DNA of 64,000 bases, from positions 49,171 through 113,170 of the forward strand of contig NZ_JAGXJN010000029.1 of NCBI RefSeq assembly GCF_019091455.1, in the 5' to 3' direction. The notes under the pieces are model-generated. The model saw only the letters and a list, made by a program, of their open reading frames with translations, searched no databases and was not told where the DNA came from. How positions within the stretch are numbered: the first letter of the stretch is position 1; each line of letters begins with the position of its first letter. The translations under genes were made by a program, and so were the position numbers. Of this stretch, positions 9,396-18,772 are shown piece after piece. Source of the stretch: Chitinophaga sp. GbtcB8 (GTDB lineage: Bacteria; Bacteroidota; Bacteroidia; Chitinophagales; Chitinophagaceae).

Positions 9396-9576
9396 TACGC
9401 CCGCTGTACATTTAATTGTTTGGATACTGACAGATACACAGGGATCTGGCTGTGGCAGCCATTATTTTATACGTTACAACACCAGGCCTTTGCCAGCAAG
9501 TCTTTACCGGTATACCTGCCGGTAATATGCATCATTAGGGGGGATTTATATTCGATAACTATCTGGGATTACTGCA

Positions 9577-9954
9577 ATGGAAAAAACTATATTAATTATA
9601 GAGCGGAATACTGAAACGGTTTTCTTTTACAGGAAATTATTGCCGGACCACGGCTATGCAATAGAACATGTATCATCCGATAGCCAGTTATTAAAATACG
9701 ATTTTCCTATACCGGACCTGTTCATCATCCATAGCCGTTTCCTGACATTAAATGAGTGTGAGATCTGCCAGCACCTTAAGAACGGCCCGCTCACAAAAGA
9801 CGTTCCGGTGATCATTATTTCCGGTACGCGTAATATGGACGTGATGGCCAAACAATGCGGCGCAACCGCTTTGGTGGAAAAGCCGTTCACCTCTGCCAAC
9901 CTGCTGGCGGTTATTAAAAGCTGCCTGGGGGAAACAGGCGGCCAGCAGTTATAG
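9577..9954 (+). CDS. Receiver-like protein lacking the phospho-acceptor Asp
   Basis: A 125-residue stand-alone CheY-like fold. Alignment by eye with ordinary receivers is clear: ILIIERN for the first strand, PDLFII for the third, CEICQHLKNGPLTKDVPVIIISG for the helix and fourth strand, and EKPF with the conserved Lys. At the third strand the phospho-acceptor Asp is replaced by His52 (FIIHSRF), and the N-terminal acidic pair is reduced to Glu-Arg. It should therefore not be phosphorylated in the usual way and may act as a scaffold or decoy, or respond to protein partners. No kinase gene is adjacent. Confidence 0.8.
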   Translation: MEKTILIIERNTETVFFYRKLLPDHGYAIEHVSSDSQLLKYDFPIPDLFIIHSRFLTLNECEICQHLKNGPLTKDVPVIIISGTRNMDVMAKQCGATALVEKPFTSANLLAVIKSCLGETGGQQL

Positions 9955-10015
9955 CTATTTTTGACTACAGGTTAGGACATCTTATTTTCGTATATTCATT
10001 TGCAAATTCACGTTC

Positions 10016-10717
10016 ATGAAAATATTTGCAAAAACAGGTATGCTGTTTATGCTGTTCCTGTTGGGTATACAACAGTTAAAAGCACAATCAGCAGAAGGGG
10101 CCTGGCAGGTGAAAACAGATTCTACTACCACCATCATGCTGGTTACCCCCGACTATTTTACTATTACCACCTACACACCCGCTGCTTTTATATCTACCAT
10201 GGGCGGCACCTGGCAGGGTACCACTGAGGGCAATGCCACTACTACAATAGAATTTAACTCTGCAGATAAGGCGCAGGTAGGACAGCACCCGGATGCTGCA
10301 GCTGCTTTTGAGGGCGATCAGCTAGCCCTTACCCTGGGCGGCAAAAAGCTTGTCTTTACCAGGGTGGATGATGGTGTTGCAGCACTGGCCGGCCGCTGGC
10401 AGATCACGGCCCGCGAAGCCAATGGCAAAATGAACAATATGCCATCCGGCGCACGCAAAACCATTAAAATATTAACCGGCAGCAAATTCCAGTGGGTGGC
10501 CATTAATACGGAAACCGGCGAGTTCTTTGGCACCGGCGGCGGTAGCTACACGTTTGAAAATAACGAGTATACGGAGAAGATAGAATACTTCTCACGGGAT
10601 AATAACCGGGTAGGGGCTTCGCTTAGCTTTAAAGGCAGTGTGAATGGTAATAAATGGGAACATAGCGGTAAAAGCTCTGACGGCAAACCGCTGCATGAGG
10701 AGTGGAGCCGGAAATAG
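10016..10717 (+). CDS. Secreted lipocalin-like protein
   Basis: A 233-residue exported protein with a signal peptide over about 1-23 (cleavage after LKAQ or KA). The mature part appears to be two beta-rich repeats: about 25-120, starting GAWQV, and about 125-233, starting LAGRWQIT. The second half resembles lipocalin-like domains of DUF4488 type found in many Bacteroidota (GxWxL start, FQW, GGSYTFENNEYTEKI). No catalytic residues can be named. It may bind a small hydrophobic ligand. Stands alone, convergent with the downstream hydrolase. Confidence 0.7.
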   Translation: MKIFAKTGMLFMLFLLGIQQLKAQSAEGAWQVKTDSTTTIMLVTPDYFTITTYTPAAFISTMGGTWQGTTEGNATTTIEFNSADKAQVGQHPDAAAAFEGDQLALTLGGKKLVFTRVDDGVAALAGRWQITAREANGKMNNMPSGARKTIKILTGSKFQWVAINTETGEFFGTGGGSYTFENNEYTEKIEYFSRDNNRVGASLSFKGSVNGNKWEHSGKSSDGKPLHEEWSRK

Positions 10718-10722
10718 ATTAA

Positions 10723-12132
10723 TCACTTTTTTTGTTGAGCAAATAACCAATCCCACAGGCCGGGTGTTATCTCTACCTGGTAGCCAATATTATGTCCTTC
10801 ATGTGCGTATTCCGTATACTTAGGTCTTCCGCCGGCTTTTCTGATAGCCGCGATCATATCCCGGGATCCTTTTACGGGAACATTTCTGTCCTTTGCACCG
10901 TGAAAAGCCCAAACCGCTACCGCTGCAGCTCTTGGAGCAAGCAAGGGATTGCCTCCCCCGCAAATGGGTATAGCCGCTGCAAACAGGTCCGGGCGTATGC
11001 ATATGAAATTCCATGTGCCATATCCTCCCCTGGAAATTCCTGTTACATAACGTCTTTTGGGGTCTATCTTATACTGTTCATCCAACGATGTTATGGCTTC
11101 ATATACAAGAGAATCCACTGACGGATAACCCGGGATCCCTCCCCATCCTGAACCTGGCGGGCAATTAGGCACAAAGAGAAATGCAGGATATTTTTTCCGG
11201 TTGGTATCACTTGATAATAGCTGGGCTGCTCCTGCTCCCTCTATTTGCCTGATGGTATCTGTTCCCGGCTGCCCACCATAAGGCAGGGATATAACCAGCG
11301 GGTATTTCCCGGAGGTATCATAACCAAGCGGTTTTAACAGGCGATAGCGTAATGTATCTCCATGATGGTTAATAAAGATCCGGGCTTCGAACAACTCCGC
11401 CAGCTCCCTGGTTTTTTTAAAGTTGTAATTGGCCCAGTGTATAGATGAACCAGCTTCTTCCAAAAGCAATATGCTAAGTGGTAATGCTACTAACCAGCTA
11501 AGTATAGCAGCTATCCTGAAAACTTTTTCCTTTATTGTTATGGAGGGCAATGCAGTTCCTACCTCCTGAATCGTGCTTCGTTCCTTCAGGAAATGCAGGA
11601 TGAGTAATACAGGTACCACACCGTTAGCCAGGTAGCTCCATTGGGTAATACGTTCTGATGTATTACTACTCAGTTTTGTGATCCAGAGAAAGGCAAAGAC
11701 AAGAACAAGTCCATTGAAGAATATAAAAATACCCGCTGCTTTTAGCCAGAATTGCTTCCGGGCCTGTGAAAATATAAGGGCTGTCCCATATATAATACTA
11801 ACGCCTAGCAGTATGTAAGACATGGGTATAACATATTGTATCAGGCTTCCCCAGGCAAGCGCTGAATACACGACAATGCCATAACAGAGTGTTGAAAGGG
11901 CCAGAGCAATACCAGTGCAAAAGGCAAACCAGTAATGCCGGCTGCGATAGTAGCTTAATATTAACACCGCTTCAATAAGCGTAATAATATCCATTGCCAG
12001 AAAGCTGCTTTTAAATAGTTCCAGTCTAAATATCTGGTTACCAACCATAAAACGCACAATACCCTGTAGCAGCGCTATTAATGCGGATAGTGATAACAGG
12101 TAAATTAAGAGGGTATAAAGTTTCCTGGACAT
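10723..12132 (-). CDS. Membrane-anchored alpha/beta serine hydrolase
   Basis: A 469-residue fusion of an N-terminal membrane region (about seven hydrophobic helices, residues 5-230) and a C-terminal alpha/beta hydrolase of the prolyl-oligopeptidase/PHB-depolymerase-like esterase group (about 250-469). The nucleophile elbow is GISRGG with Ser367; likely partners are Asp415 in HGAKDRNVP and His444 or His447 in the HEGH segment. The topology suggests the esterase faces the periplasm. Substrate unknown; a deacylase or esterase acting on envelope material is possible. It is upstream-adjacent to a decayed permease gene of opposite orientation. Confidence 0.8.
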   Translation of the reverse strand: MSRKLYTLLIYLLSLSALIALLQGIVRFMVGNQIFRLELFKSSFLAMDIITLIEAVLILSYYRSRHYWFAFCTGIALALSTLCYGIVVYSALAWGSLIQYVIPMSYILLGVSIIYGTALIFSQARKQFWLKAAGIFIFFNGLVLVFAFLWITKLSSNTSERITQWSYLANGVVPVLLILHFLKERSTIQEVGTALPSITIKEKVFRIAAILSWLVALPLSILLLEEAGSSIHWANYNFKKTRELAELFEARIFINHHGDTLRYRLLKPLGYDTSGKYPLVISLPYGGQPGTDTIRQIEGAGAAQLLSSDTNRKKYPAFLFVPNCPPGSGWGGIPGYPSVDSLVYEAITSLDEQYKIDPKRRYVTGISRGGYGTWNFICIRPDLFAAAIPICGGGNPLLAPRAAAVAVWAFHGAKDRNVPVKGSRDMIAAIRKAGGRPKYTEYAHEGHNIGYQVEITPGLWDWLFAQQKK

Positions 12133-12240
12133 AACTAATGCTTTGCGCTGTACAAATTACAGCAATATCTGTTATGTTCACCAACGTACACCGGTTGTAT
12201 CATAACCGGACGTTTTCATCGTTCCTTCCCATATAAATTA

Positions 12241-13039
12241 TTGATTGCTAACCGTTATGACATAACCGGTAAAGATAAGATAGCCACCTCCAAAGAGGAT
12301 CCGGTAGGCAAAAAAATTAAAATGAATGTGCAGGAAAGTTATAGTGTGGACGGCTCTTTTATGGTCACAGGTGTTTTTAAGAACCTGCCAGCCAATGCTA
12401 CTATAGCTCCTGTCAATGGATCTGGTAAGGATCTGAACGATAAAATATTCATTCATTCCAATGCAGTAAGTCCGGAATATCTTTCCACCATGCATATGCA
12501 GCTGGTTAGCGGAAGGGACTTTTACAGCGATGGCCGTTCTGTTAACAAGGAAATTATCATCAATGAAAGCCTGGCAAAAATAATGGATAAGGAAGGGCAG
12601 CCCGGCGGTATGCTGCAGGTAGATACAACGCACTTGCAGGTAGCAGGGGTGATCAAAGATTTTGTATATAACGATATGTATGGCGCCAGTATGCCGGCAT
12701 TATTTGTATGTACCTAATGCTGCCACTTTAATGACTATACGTTTTAAGCCCGGCATCAGCCAAACCAAAGCACTGGAAAAAGTAGCGGCTGTTATCCAGG
12801 CCAATAACCCCGGTTTTCCATTTGAGTTCCGGTTTGTGGATGATGATTTTAATAAGCCGTTCATTACAGAAACGCTGATAGGCAAGCTGGCTGCAGCATT
12901 ATGAATACCGCACGGTTTTCCCTGGTGGGTCTATGTGCTGGCCGGTATAGCTGCATTAATGATCACGCTCATCACTGTAAGCCTGCAGGCTTACAAAGCA
13001 GCATTGGCCAACCCGCTAAAGAGTTTAAAAATAGAGTAA
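12241..13039 (+). pseudogene. Decayed FtsX/MacB-type ABC permease
   Basis: Fragments of the roughly 790-residue permease common in Bacteroidota survive in changing frames. Visible pieces are a first periplasmic piece (EDPVGKKI, VTGVFKNLPANATI), directly followed by the second periplasmic domain (GSGKDLNDKIF to GASMPALFVC), then a shift of frame near 12713 into PNAATLMTIRFKPG to ETLIGKLAAA, a stop at 12902-12904, and after a missing membrane core the C-terminus WWVYVLAGIAALMITLITV to ALANPLKSLKIE, reached with one more frame change near 12919. At least two internal deletions (between the two periplasmic parts, and of most of the C-terminal membrane domain) and two frameshifts make it non-functional. 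Confidence 0.85.
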
Positions 13040-13056
13040 GCTTACTTTCTTTATAC

Positions 13057-13084
13057 AAAGAGGCCGCTCCCCGATGGCCTCTTT
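13057..13084 (+). terminator. Hairpin after the permease pseudogene
   Basis: Perfect 9-bp stem AAAGAGGCC / GGCCTCTTT around a 10-base loop, 17 bases after the pseudogene stop and followed by ATAATAG. It is probably the surviving terminator of the decayed gene; the T-tract is short. Confidence 0.6.
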
Positions 13085-13114
13085 ATAATAGAATAATTGC
13101 TTATCATTGTAAAT

Positions 13115-13525
13115 ATGAAATTACTACTCACTATTATATTAAGCGTACTATGTTCGCCCTTGTTTGCCCAGGTGCCGGATAGCTGTGGTATAAACAATGA
13201 CGCCCGCCTTACGGCCATAGAAGCTACTTTTCTGAATACTTACTATGCTGGCATACGCAAAAATTTTGATTTCACTGACAAGAAGATCCTTTTTGTAACC
13301 GGTACCGCCGCCACCCGGATCACTGGTAAAACTGCATACTTTAAGAGCATCCGGTCCAACTGGAATCCCGCTACCAATCCTGTAGGCGGTTCCGGTGTAG
13401 ATCCGTTAACGGTATCAGAAAAAAAACGTTCCAACGGATATGATGCCGTTGTGTACTATTGGGTAAAGCTGATACCACCCAGGGGCAAACAAAAGATCAT
13501 TGAACAAGCCGCAGCAGGCTTATAA
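13115..13525 (+). CDS. Hypothetical secreted protein
   Basis: A 136-residue exported protein; the ATG at 13115 (MKLLLTIILSVLCSPLFAQ) gives a clean signal peptide and is preferred to the frame's earlier start at 13097. The mature part of about 118 residues has no family I recognise. It is polar, with a KKILFVTGTAATRITGKTAYFKSI stretch and a GYDAVVYYWVKL segment that look like beta strands. It stands between a pseudogene and a sulfatase gene with no operon partner. Confidence 0.6.
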   Translation: MKLLLTIILSVLCSPLFAQVPDSCGINNDARLTAIEATFLNTYYAGIRKNFDFTDKKILFVTGTAATRITGKTAYFKSIRSNWNPATNPVGGSGVDPLTVSEKKRSNGYDAVVYYWVKLIPPRGKQKIIEQAAAGL

Positions 13526-13619
13526 TTATACATCCTCAATTCCCCATCCATCATCCTGCTTCCTGCCTTCATACCGGAGATTATGACTTATTGTGCAAAC
13601 GCTCTATATTCGTTTTACT

Positions 13620-15329
13620 ATGCGAGCGAAAAAAACACCCGTTTATACCTGCATGTTGCTGGGCATAACATCATTGCTAACACTCAGTGCTTTTAAAAAA
13701 GGCCCGCGCCCACCCAAAGCCCAACGGCCCAACATTGTGGTGATCCTGGCCGATGATATGGGTTTTTCAGACCTGGGCTGTTATGGTGGGGAAATTCACA
13801 CGCCTAATATCGACTTCCTGGCCCATAACGGTCTCCGTTATACGCAATTTTATAATACCTCCCGTTGCTGCCCTACCAGGGCCTCCCTGCTTACTGGTTT
13901 ATACAACCAGCAGGCAGGCATTGGTAAAATGACGGATGCGGAGGATGAACCAGGTTACCTGGGCCACCTCACAGATAGCGCAGTAACCCTGGCGGAAGTA
14001 TTAAAGTCAGCAGGCTACCACACCGCTATGTCGGGCAAGTGGCATGTGTCCAACACCAACGGGCAGGCCACTCCGCAGGAGCAGCTGAACTGGCTCAATC
14101 ACCACAAATTTTATAATGAGTTTTCGCCCATCAGCCAATACCCTACCAGCAGGGGTTTTGAAAAGTTCTTCGGCACTATCTGGGGTGTGGTGGATTTCTT
14201 TGATCCTTTTAGCCTGGTAAGCGGCACCACACCTATCAAAGACGTACCCGCCAATTATTACCATACAGATGCAATTAATGATACGGCCGTAGCTTACATT
14301 AACGGTTATGCAGGGTCAGACAAACCTTTCTTTTTATACGTAGCGGAAAATGCGCCGCACTGGCCTTTGCATGCGCTGCCGGAAGATATTGCCCAATATA
14401 AGAACACCTACAAGGCCGGCTGGGAAGCCATCCGCGAAGCGCGGTATAAACAAATGGTGAAAATGGGACTTATAGACCCGGCAAAAACCAAACTTTCCCG
14501 CCGCTGGAAAGCAGACCTGGAATGGAAGAACAACCCGGATACCGTATGGGATGCTGCCGCCATGGCCGTGCATGCCGCTATGATAGACCGGATGGACCAG
14601 GGCATTGGCCGCATTATTAATGCCCTGAAAAAGAACGGGCAGCTGGATAATACATTGATCTTATTCCTGTCTGACAATGGCGCGAGCCCGGAGAATTGTG
14701 CCGCCTACGGCCCCGGGTTTGACCGGCCCAATGAAACCCGCGACGGGCGCGAAATTGTATATGCCACTAAAAAGCAGGCCATGCCCGGCCCGGAAACCAC
14801 TTACTCCTCTATTGGGCAGCGCTGGGCCAATGTAGCCAATACGCCCTACCAGTATTGGAAGGCAGAATCTTATGAAGGCGGTATTCACACCCCCATGATC
14901 GCGTTCTGGCCCAAAGGTATTACCGCTAAAAAAGGAAGTTTTAACGGCCACGTAGGGCATGTTATGGATTTCATGCGTACCTTTATCGATTTAGCAGGTG
15001 CGGAATACCCGGAAGTGTACAACGGCCGCCCGGTGCAGCCTACCACTGGTATTAGCCTGGTGCCCTCTTTCAGCAACCTGCAAACACCAGGTCATGAAGC
15101 GTTGTTCAATGAACATTTTGGCGCCCGCTATGCAAGGCAGGGCACGTGGAAGCTGGTATCTTTAAGCAACGACAGTACCTGGCATTTGTATAACCTGGCC
15201 ACTGACAGAACAGAAACCATGGATCTGGCAGCGCAGTACCCCGCTAAGGTACAAGAGCTGCAAACCCTGTGGCAGCAGTGGGCCAGCACACATAAGGTAT
15301 TTCCGAAGCCCGGTAAAAAACAAAAGTAG
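13620..15329 (+). CDS. Secreted arylsulfatase (S1 family)
   Basis: A 569-residue sulfatase. The ATG at 13620 is chosen over a GTG 27 bases upstream because it places a hydrophobic signal segment (YTCMLLGITSLLTLSAF) close to the N-terminus. The metal pair is ADDMG and the formylglycine site is CCPTRASLLTG with the first Cys (residue 83) as the residue to be modified. GKWHVS, FLSDNGASPE and a large insert around 330-420 agree with the arylsulfatase-A-like S1 group. It needs a maturase not present here. The glutaminase-like enzyme begins 45 bases downstream and may be co-transcribed. Confidence 0.93.
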   Translation: MRAKKTPVYTCMLLGITSLLTLSAFKKGPRPPKAQRPNIVVILADDMGFSDLGCYGGEIHTPNIDFLAHNGLRYTQFYNTSRCCPTRASLLTGLYNQQAGIGKMTDAEDEPGYLGHLTDSAVTLAEVLKSAGYHTAMSGKWHVSNTNGQATPQEQLNWLNHHKFYNEFSPISQYPTSRGFEKFFGTIWGVVDFFDPFSLVSGTTPIKDVPANYYHTDAINDTAVAYINGYAGSDKPFFLYVAENAPHWPLHALPEDIAQYKNTYKAGWEAIREARYKQMVKMGLIDPAKTKLSRRWKADLEWKNNPDTVWDAAAMAVHAAMIDRMDQGIGRIINALKKNGQLDNTLILFLSDNGASPENCAAYGPGFDRPNETRDGREIVYATKKQAMPGPETTYSSIGQRWANVANTPYQYWKAESYEGGIHTPMIAFWPKGITAKKGSFNGHVGHVMDFMRTFIDLAGAEYPEVYNGRPVQPTTGISLVPSFSNLQTPGHEALFNEHFGARYARQGTWKLVSLSNDSTWHLYNLATDRTETMDLAAQYPAKVQELQTLWQQWASTHKVFPKPGKKQK

Positions 15330-15374
15330 ACGAACCACATTGTTTACATAAAAAGCGCAAATAACTTCACGCTC

Positions 15375-17867
15375 ATGAATGGACTGTTTAAAAGGATCTG
15401 TACCCATGGTATGTTATCCGTAATGGCAATTGGAACCAATCTTTACGCGCAGGAAAAAATGCCTGCCTATCCGTTGATCACGCACAACCCGTATTTCAGT
15501 ATCTGGTCCAACACAGATACGCTCACCTCATCCGCTACCCGGCACTGGACCGGTAAGGAACAGGCTTTACTGGGCATCCTGAAAGTAGATGGGGATTATT
15601 ACCGTTTTATGGGGCAAACCACGCCTGAATACAAAGCAGTATTACCGGCCGGTGATGAGCAGGCCTACAGCTGTAAGTACCTGATGGAAACCGCGCCGGC
15701 AGCAGGCTGGGAAAAGGCAAAGTTTAATGATAATGCCTGGAAGACCGGCGCAGCCCCCTTTGGCGACGACCGCGCTAAAGCAGGCACCAAATGGACCGGC
15801 AAAGACATCTGGATGCGCCGCAAATTTAAGCTGGCAAGTGTACCCACCGGCAAGCTGGCCCTGCGCCTGTTTCATGACGATGGTGCAGAAGTGTACCTGA
15901 ACGGGCAAAAGATCACAGAACAGGGCGGCGCTAATGGCGATTATGAATTGATACCGCTGTCAGATGACATCCGCTCAAAGCTGGTAGCAGGGGAGAATGT
16001 GCTGGCCGTGCATTGTAACAACACCGGCGGCGGCACCTGGATAGATGCCGGTATAACAGAGCAGCTGGTGAATAACAGCGAAGCCGGTTTAAAAGTAGCA
16101 TCGCAAACCAATCTAAAGGTAACGGCTACACAAACTATGTACAGCTTTACCTGCGGACCGGTGAACCTGGAAGTGACCTTTACCTCCCCGCTGGTGCTTA
16201 CTGACCTCGCGCTGCTGGCTACACCGGTATCCTACATTACGTATAAAGCTACATCTGCTGATGGAAAGCCCCATAACGTAATCGTTTACCAGGGGGTATC
16301 ATCCAACGTAGCAGTGAACCAGCCTACACAGGAAGTACATGCATCCGCCTACCTGAAGAACGGCCAGCAGGTGCTGCGGGCCGGTACTACAGAGCAGCCG
16401 GTGCTGCAAAAGAAAGGGGATAACCTGCGTATAGACTGGGGTTATGTATATGCAGCCGCACCAGCGCCCACCGGCATACAGCAGTATATTACCACAGAAG
16501 CAAACGCCATCAGCGCTTTTATGCAAGGGCAAAAAGGCGATACCGGTGTTACCGGCAAATCGCTGATGCTGAACAGCATTATTTCCCTTGGCAGCGTAAG
16601 CAGCACACCGCAGTCTAAATACCTGATGATAGGGTATGATGATATTTATTCCATTCAATACTTTGGCACCAACCTGCGTCCCTGGTGGCGTAATACGGCC
16701 GGTGCAACCATAGAAGGCATCCTGGAAAATGCCGCCAACAACTATGAGCCGGTAATGGCCGTATGCGGTAAAACAGATCAGCAGATCTATGCAGATGGTG
16801 TTAGGTCAGGTGGTGAAGATTATGCTAAGCTGTGCGTAATGGCTTACCGCCAGAGCATAGCCGCCCACCAGCTGGTGAAAAGCCCGGAGGGCGAGCTGTT
16901 GTGGCTTTCCAAAGAGAACTTCAGCAATGGCTCTATTAATACGGTAGATGTAACGTACCCTTCCGCACCTTTATACCTGGCCTATAACCCCCAGCTGTTA
17001 AAAGGTATGCTGAATGGTATCTTCTATTACAGTGAAAGCGGTAAATGGCAAAAACCTTTTGCAGCGCATGACCTGGGCACCTATCCGCTGGCTAATGGCC
17101 AAACCTACGGGGAGGATATGCCGGTGGAAGAATGCGGTAACATGATCATCCTCACCGCTGCCATCGTAAAAGCAGAGAAGAACCCGGCCTATGCTAAAAA
17201 GCATTGGAAAACGCTCACCATCTGGACAGACTACCTGGCGCAGGCCGGTTTTGATCCCGGTAACCAGCTGTGTACCGATGATTTTGCAGGCCACCTGGCG
17301 CACAACGCTAACCTGTCTGTAAAAGCTATTGTAGCTATTGGCGCTTATGCGCAGATGGCGGAGCAGCTGGGCAAGCCCGTTACTGCTATTGGTAAGGCCG
17401 CCATCAAGTATAAAGCAATGGCAGCTGATATGGCGCAGAAATGGGTAGCTAAAGATGATGCAGGCGACCACTACGCCCTGGTGTTTGATGATAAAAATAC
17501 CTGGAGCCAGAAGTACAACATGGTATGGGATAAAGTGCTGCACTTAAACCTGTTCCCGCAAAAGGTATACGATACGGAAATAAAATATTACCTGTCGCAC
17601 CAGAATGAATATGGCCTGCCGCTGGATAGCCGCAAAACCAACACTAAATCCGACTGGATCCTGTGGACCGCTGCCATGACGGATAACAAGAGCGATTTTG
17701 ACGCTCTGCTGGCGCCTGTTTATAAATACGCAAAGGAAACGCCTTCCCGCGTGCCCTTATCTGACTGGCATGAAACCAAAGATGGTAAAATGGTAGGCTT
17801 CCAGGCCCGTAGCGTAGTAGGCGGTTATTATATGAAAACGCTGCGCGATAAAATGAGGAACAACTAA
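15375..17867 (+). CDS. Glutaminase-like secreted enzyme (DUF4964/DUF5127/DUF4965/DUF1793)
   Basis: An 830-residue exported protein with a signal peptide over about 1-26. Domains in order: DUF4964 (about 28-85, PLITHNPYFSIWSNTDTLT), DUF5127 (about 240-450), DUF4965 (about 455-620, AYRQSIAAHQLVKS, VDVTYPSAPLYL) and a DUF1793 alpha/alpha barrel (about 620-820, LCTDDFAGHLAHNANLSVKA). Fungal relatives are called glutaminase A, but in Bacteroidota these genes sit with glycan enzymes and the true substrate may be a carbohydrate. Unusually, a galactose-binding-like beta-sandwich (about 95-235: DIWMRRKFKL, LRLFHDDGAEVYLNGQ, VLAVHCNN) is inserted after DUF4964. A strong terminator follows. Confidence 0.85.
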   Translation: MNGLFKRICTHGMLSVMAIGTNLYAQEKMPAYPLITHNPYFSIWSNTDTLTSSATRHWTGKEQALLGILKVDGDYYRFMGQTTPEYKAVLPAGDEQAYSCKYLMETAPAAGWEKAKFNDNAWKTGAAPFGDDRAKAGTKWTGKDIWMRRKFKLASVPTGKLALRLFHDDGAEVYLNGQKITEQGGANGDYELIPLSDDIRSKLVAGENVLAVHCNNTGGGTWIDAGITEQLVNNSEAGLKVASQTNLKVTATQTMYSFTCGPVNLEVTFTSPLVLTDLALLATPVSYITYKATSADGKPHNVIVYQGVSSNVAVNQPTQEVHASAYLKNGQQVLRAGTTEQPVLQKKGDNLRIDWGYVYAAAPAPTGIQQYITTEANAISAFMQGQKGDTGVTGKSLMLNSIISLGSVSSTPQSKYLMIGYDDIYSIQYFGTNLRPWWRNTAGATIEGILENAANNYEPVMAVCGKTDQQIYADGVRSGGEDYAKLCVMAYRQSIAAHQLVKSPEGELLWLSKENFSNGSINTVDVTYPSAPLYLAYNPQLLKGMLNGIFYYSESGKWQKPFAAHDLGTYPLANGQTYGEDMPVEECGNMIILTAAIVKAEKNPAYAKKHWKTLTIWTDYLAQAGFDPGNQLCTDDFAGHLAHNANLSVKAIVAIGAYAQMAEQLGKPVTAIGKAAIKYKAMAADMAQKWVAKDDAGDHYALVFDDKNTWSQKYNMVWDKVLHLNLFPQKVYDTEIKYYLSHQNEYGLPLDSRKTNTKSDWILWTAAMTDNKSDFDALLAPVYKYAKETPSRVPLSDWHETKDGKMVGFQARSVVGGYYMKTLRDKMRNN

Positions 17868-17892
17868 GTATATTATTAGGATCATATCATAT

Positions 17893-17929
17893 AAAGGGCT
17901 GCTCTGCACAGGGCAGCCCTTTATTTTTT
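17893..17929 (+). terminator. Intrinsic terminator
   Basis: Perfect 10-bp stem AAAGGGCTGC / GCAGCCCTTT with a 10-base loop followed by ATTTTTT, 26 bases after the glutaminase-like gene. Confidence 0.92.
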
Positions 17930-17995
17930 GGGGGATGACGCTTTTCCCCCTTTAATATGTCGCTTTCACACACGCTGGTTTAACACACAGCCACC

Positions 17996-18003
17996 TACCT
18001 TTG
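17996..18003 (+). promoter_or_regulatory. Bacteroidota-type -7 box for the VOC gene
   Basis: TACCTTTG matches the TAnnTTTG consensus 34 bases before the VOC start. No good TTTG -33 element is seen at the expected distance, so the promoter call rests on one box. Confidence 0.4.
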
Positions 18004-18037
18004 AAGTAATAAAAGCAACAACAAAAAATTTCATTTT

Positions 18038-18532
18038 ATGGCAAACAAAATAGTAGCACAAAAGATCGGACCCTGCTTATGGTTCGGTGGGAACGCAGAA
18101 AAAGCCGTTCAATTTTATACCGGTGTTTTTAAGAACTCCAAAACAGGCCGTGTTACGCATTACGGCAAATCGGATGATGAGCATAGCCTGCCGGAAGGTA
18201 CGGTGCTGACCATGGAGTTTGAGCTGGATGGACAGCCCTTTTTAGCATTGAATGCAGGCCCGGTCTTTACGTTCAACGAAGCCGTTTCCTTTGTGGTGTA
18301 TTGCGATGACCAGAAGGAATTGGATTATTACTGGGAAAAACTTTCAGCCGGTGGTGATGAAAAGTCACAGATCTGCGGCTGGCTTAAAGACCAGTTTGGC
18401 TTATCCTGGCAGATAGTGCCGCGGGTGCTGGCCGATCTGCTGGCAGGCCCTAAAGCAGATAAGGTAATGGCCGCAGTAATGAAAATGAAAAAGCTGGATA
18501 TTAAAGCGCTGGAAGCAGCCGCTGCTAAGTAG
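18038..18532 (+). CDS. VOC family protein (PhnB-like)
   Basis: A 164-residue protein of the PhnB-like branch of the vicinal oxygen chelate superfamily, once annotated as 3-demethylubiquinone methyltransferase. Typical segments are GPCLWFGGNAEKAVQFYTGVF at the start, TMEFELDGQPFLALNAGP in the middle and GWLKDQFGLSWQIVP towards the end. Function of this branch is unproven. The gene is a single unit between two intrinsic terminators. Confidence 0.9.
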   Translation: MANKIVAQKIGPCLWFGGNAEKAVQFYTGVFKNSKTGRVTHYGKSDDEHSLPEGTVLTMEFELDGQPFLALNAGPVFTFNEAVSFVVYCDDQKELDYYWEKLSAGGDEKSQICGWLKDQFGLSWQIVPRVLADLLAGPKADKVMAAVMKMKKLDIKALEAAAAK

Positions 18533-18564
18533 CTCATCTATCGAAAACAAATATCATTCATAAT

Positions 18565-18604
18565 ACAGGGTGTGTCCGTATAAGGGTACACCCTGTTTTT
18601 TATT
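18565..18604 (+). terminator. Intrinsic terminator
   Basis: Perfect 9-bp stem ACAGGGTGT / ACACCCTGT with a 14-base loop followed by TTTTTATTT, 32 bases after the VOC gene. It isolates the exopolysaccharide locus that follows. Confidence 0.88.
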
Positions 18605-18772
18605 TGTACGCATTCGATTGTTGTTTATGGTTGAATACGGTTACCATTTTATTTATTTCAAATCACTCCATCCATTTTATTCATTCCTGCTACAGTTTTG
18701 TTATCACTTTGTTATTATATCTAAATTGGCTGCTATTGAACGAACGCCCTAAATACGGTTTCGCAGATCCAT

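Noticed and set aside
9420..9614. Small plus-strand frame before the receiver-like gene
   Set aside because: Overlaps the receiver start out of frame and shows no family features.
12191..12269. Two similar CCGGTT...AACCGG type palindromes near the permease pseudogene
   Set aside because: The second lies in former coding sequence, the match is imperfect, and short palindromes of this kind are expected by chance.
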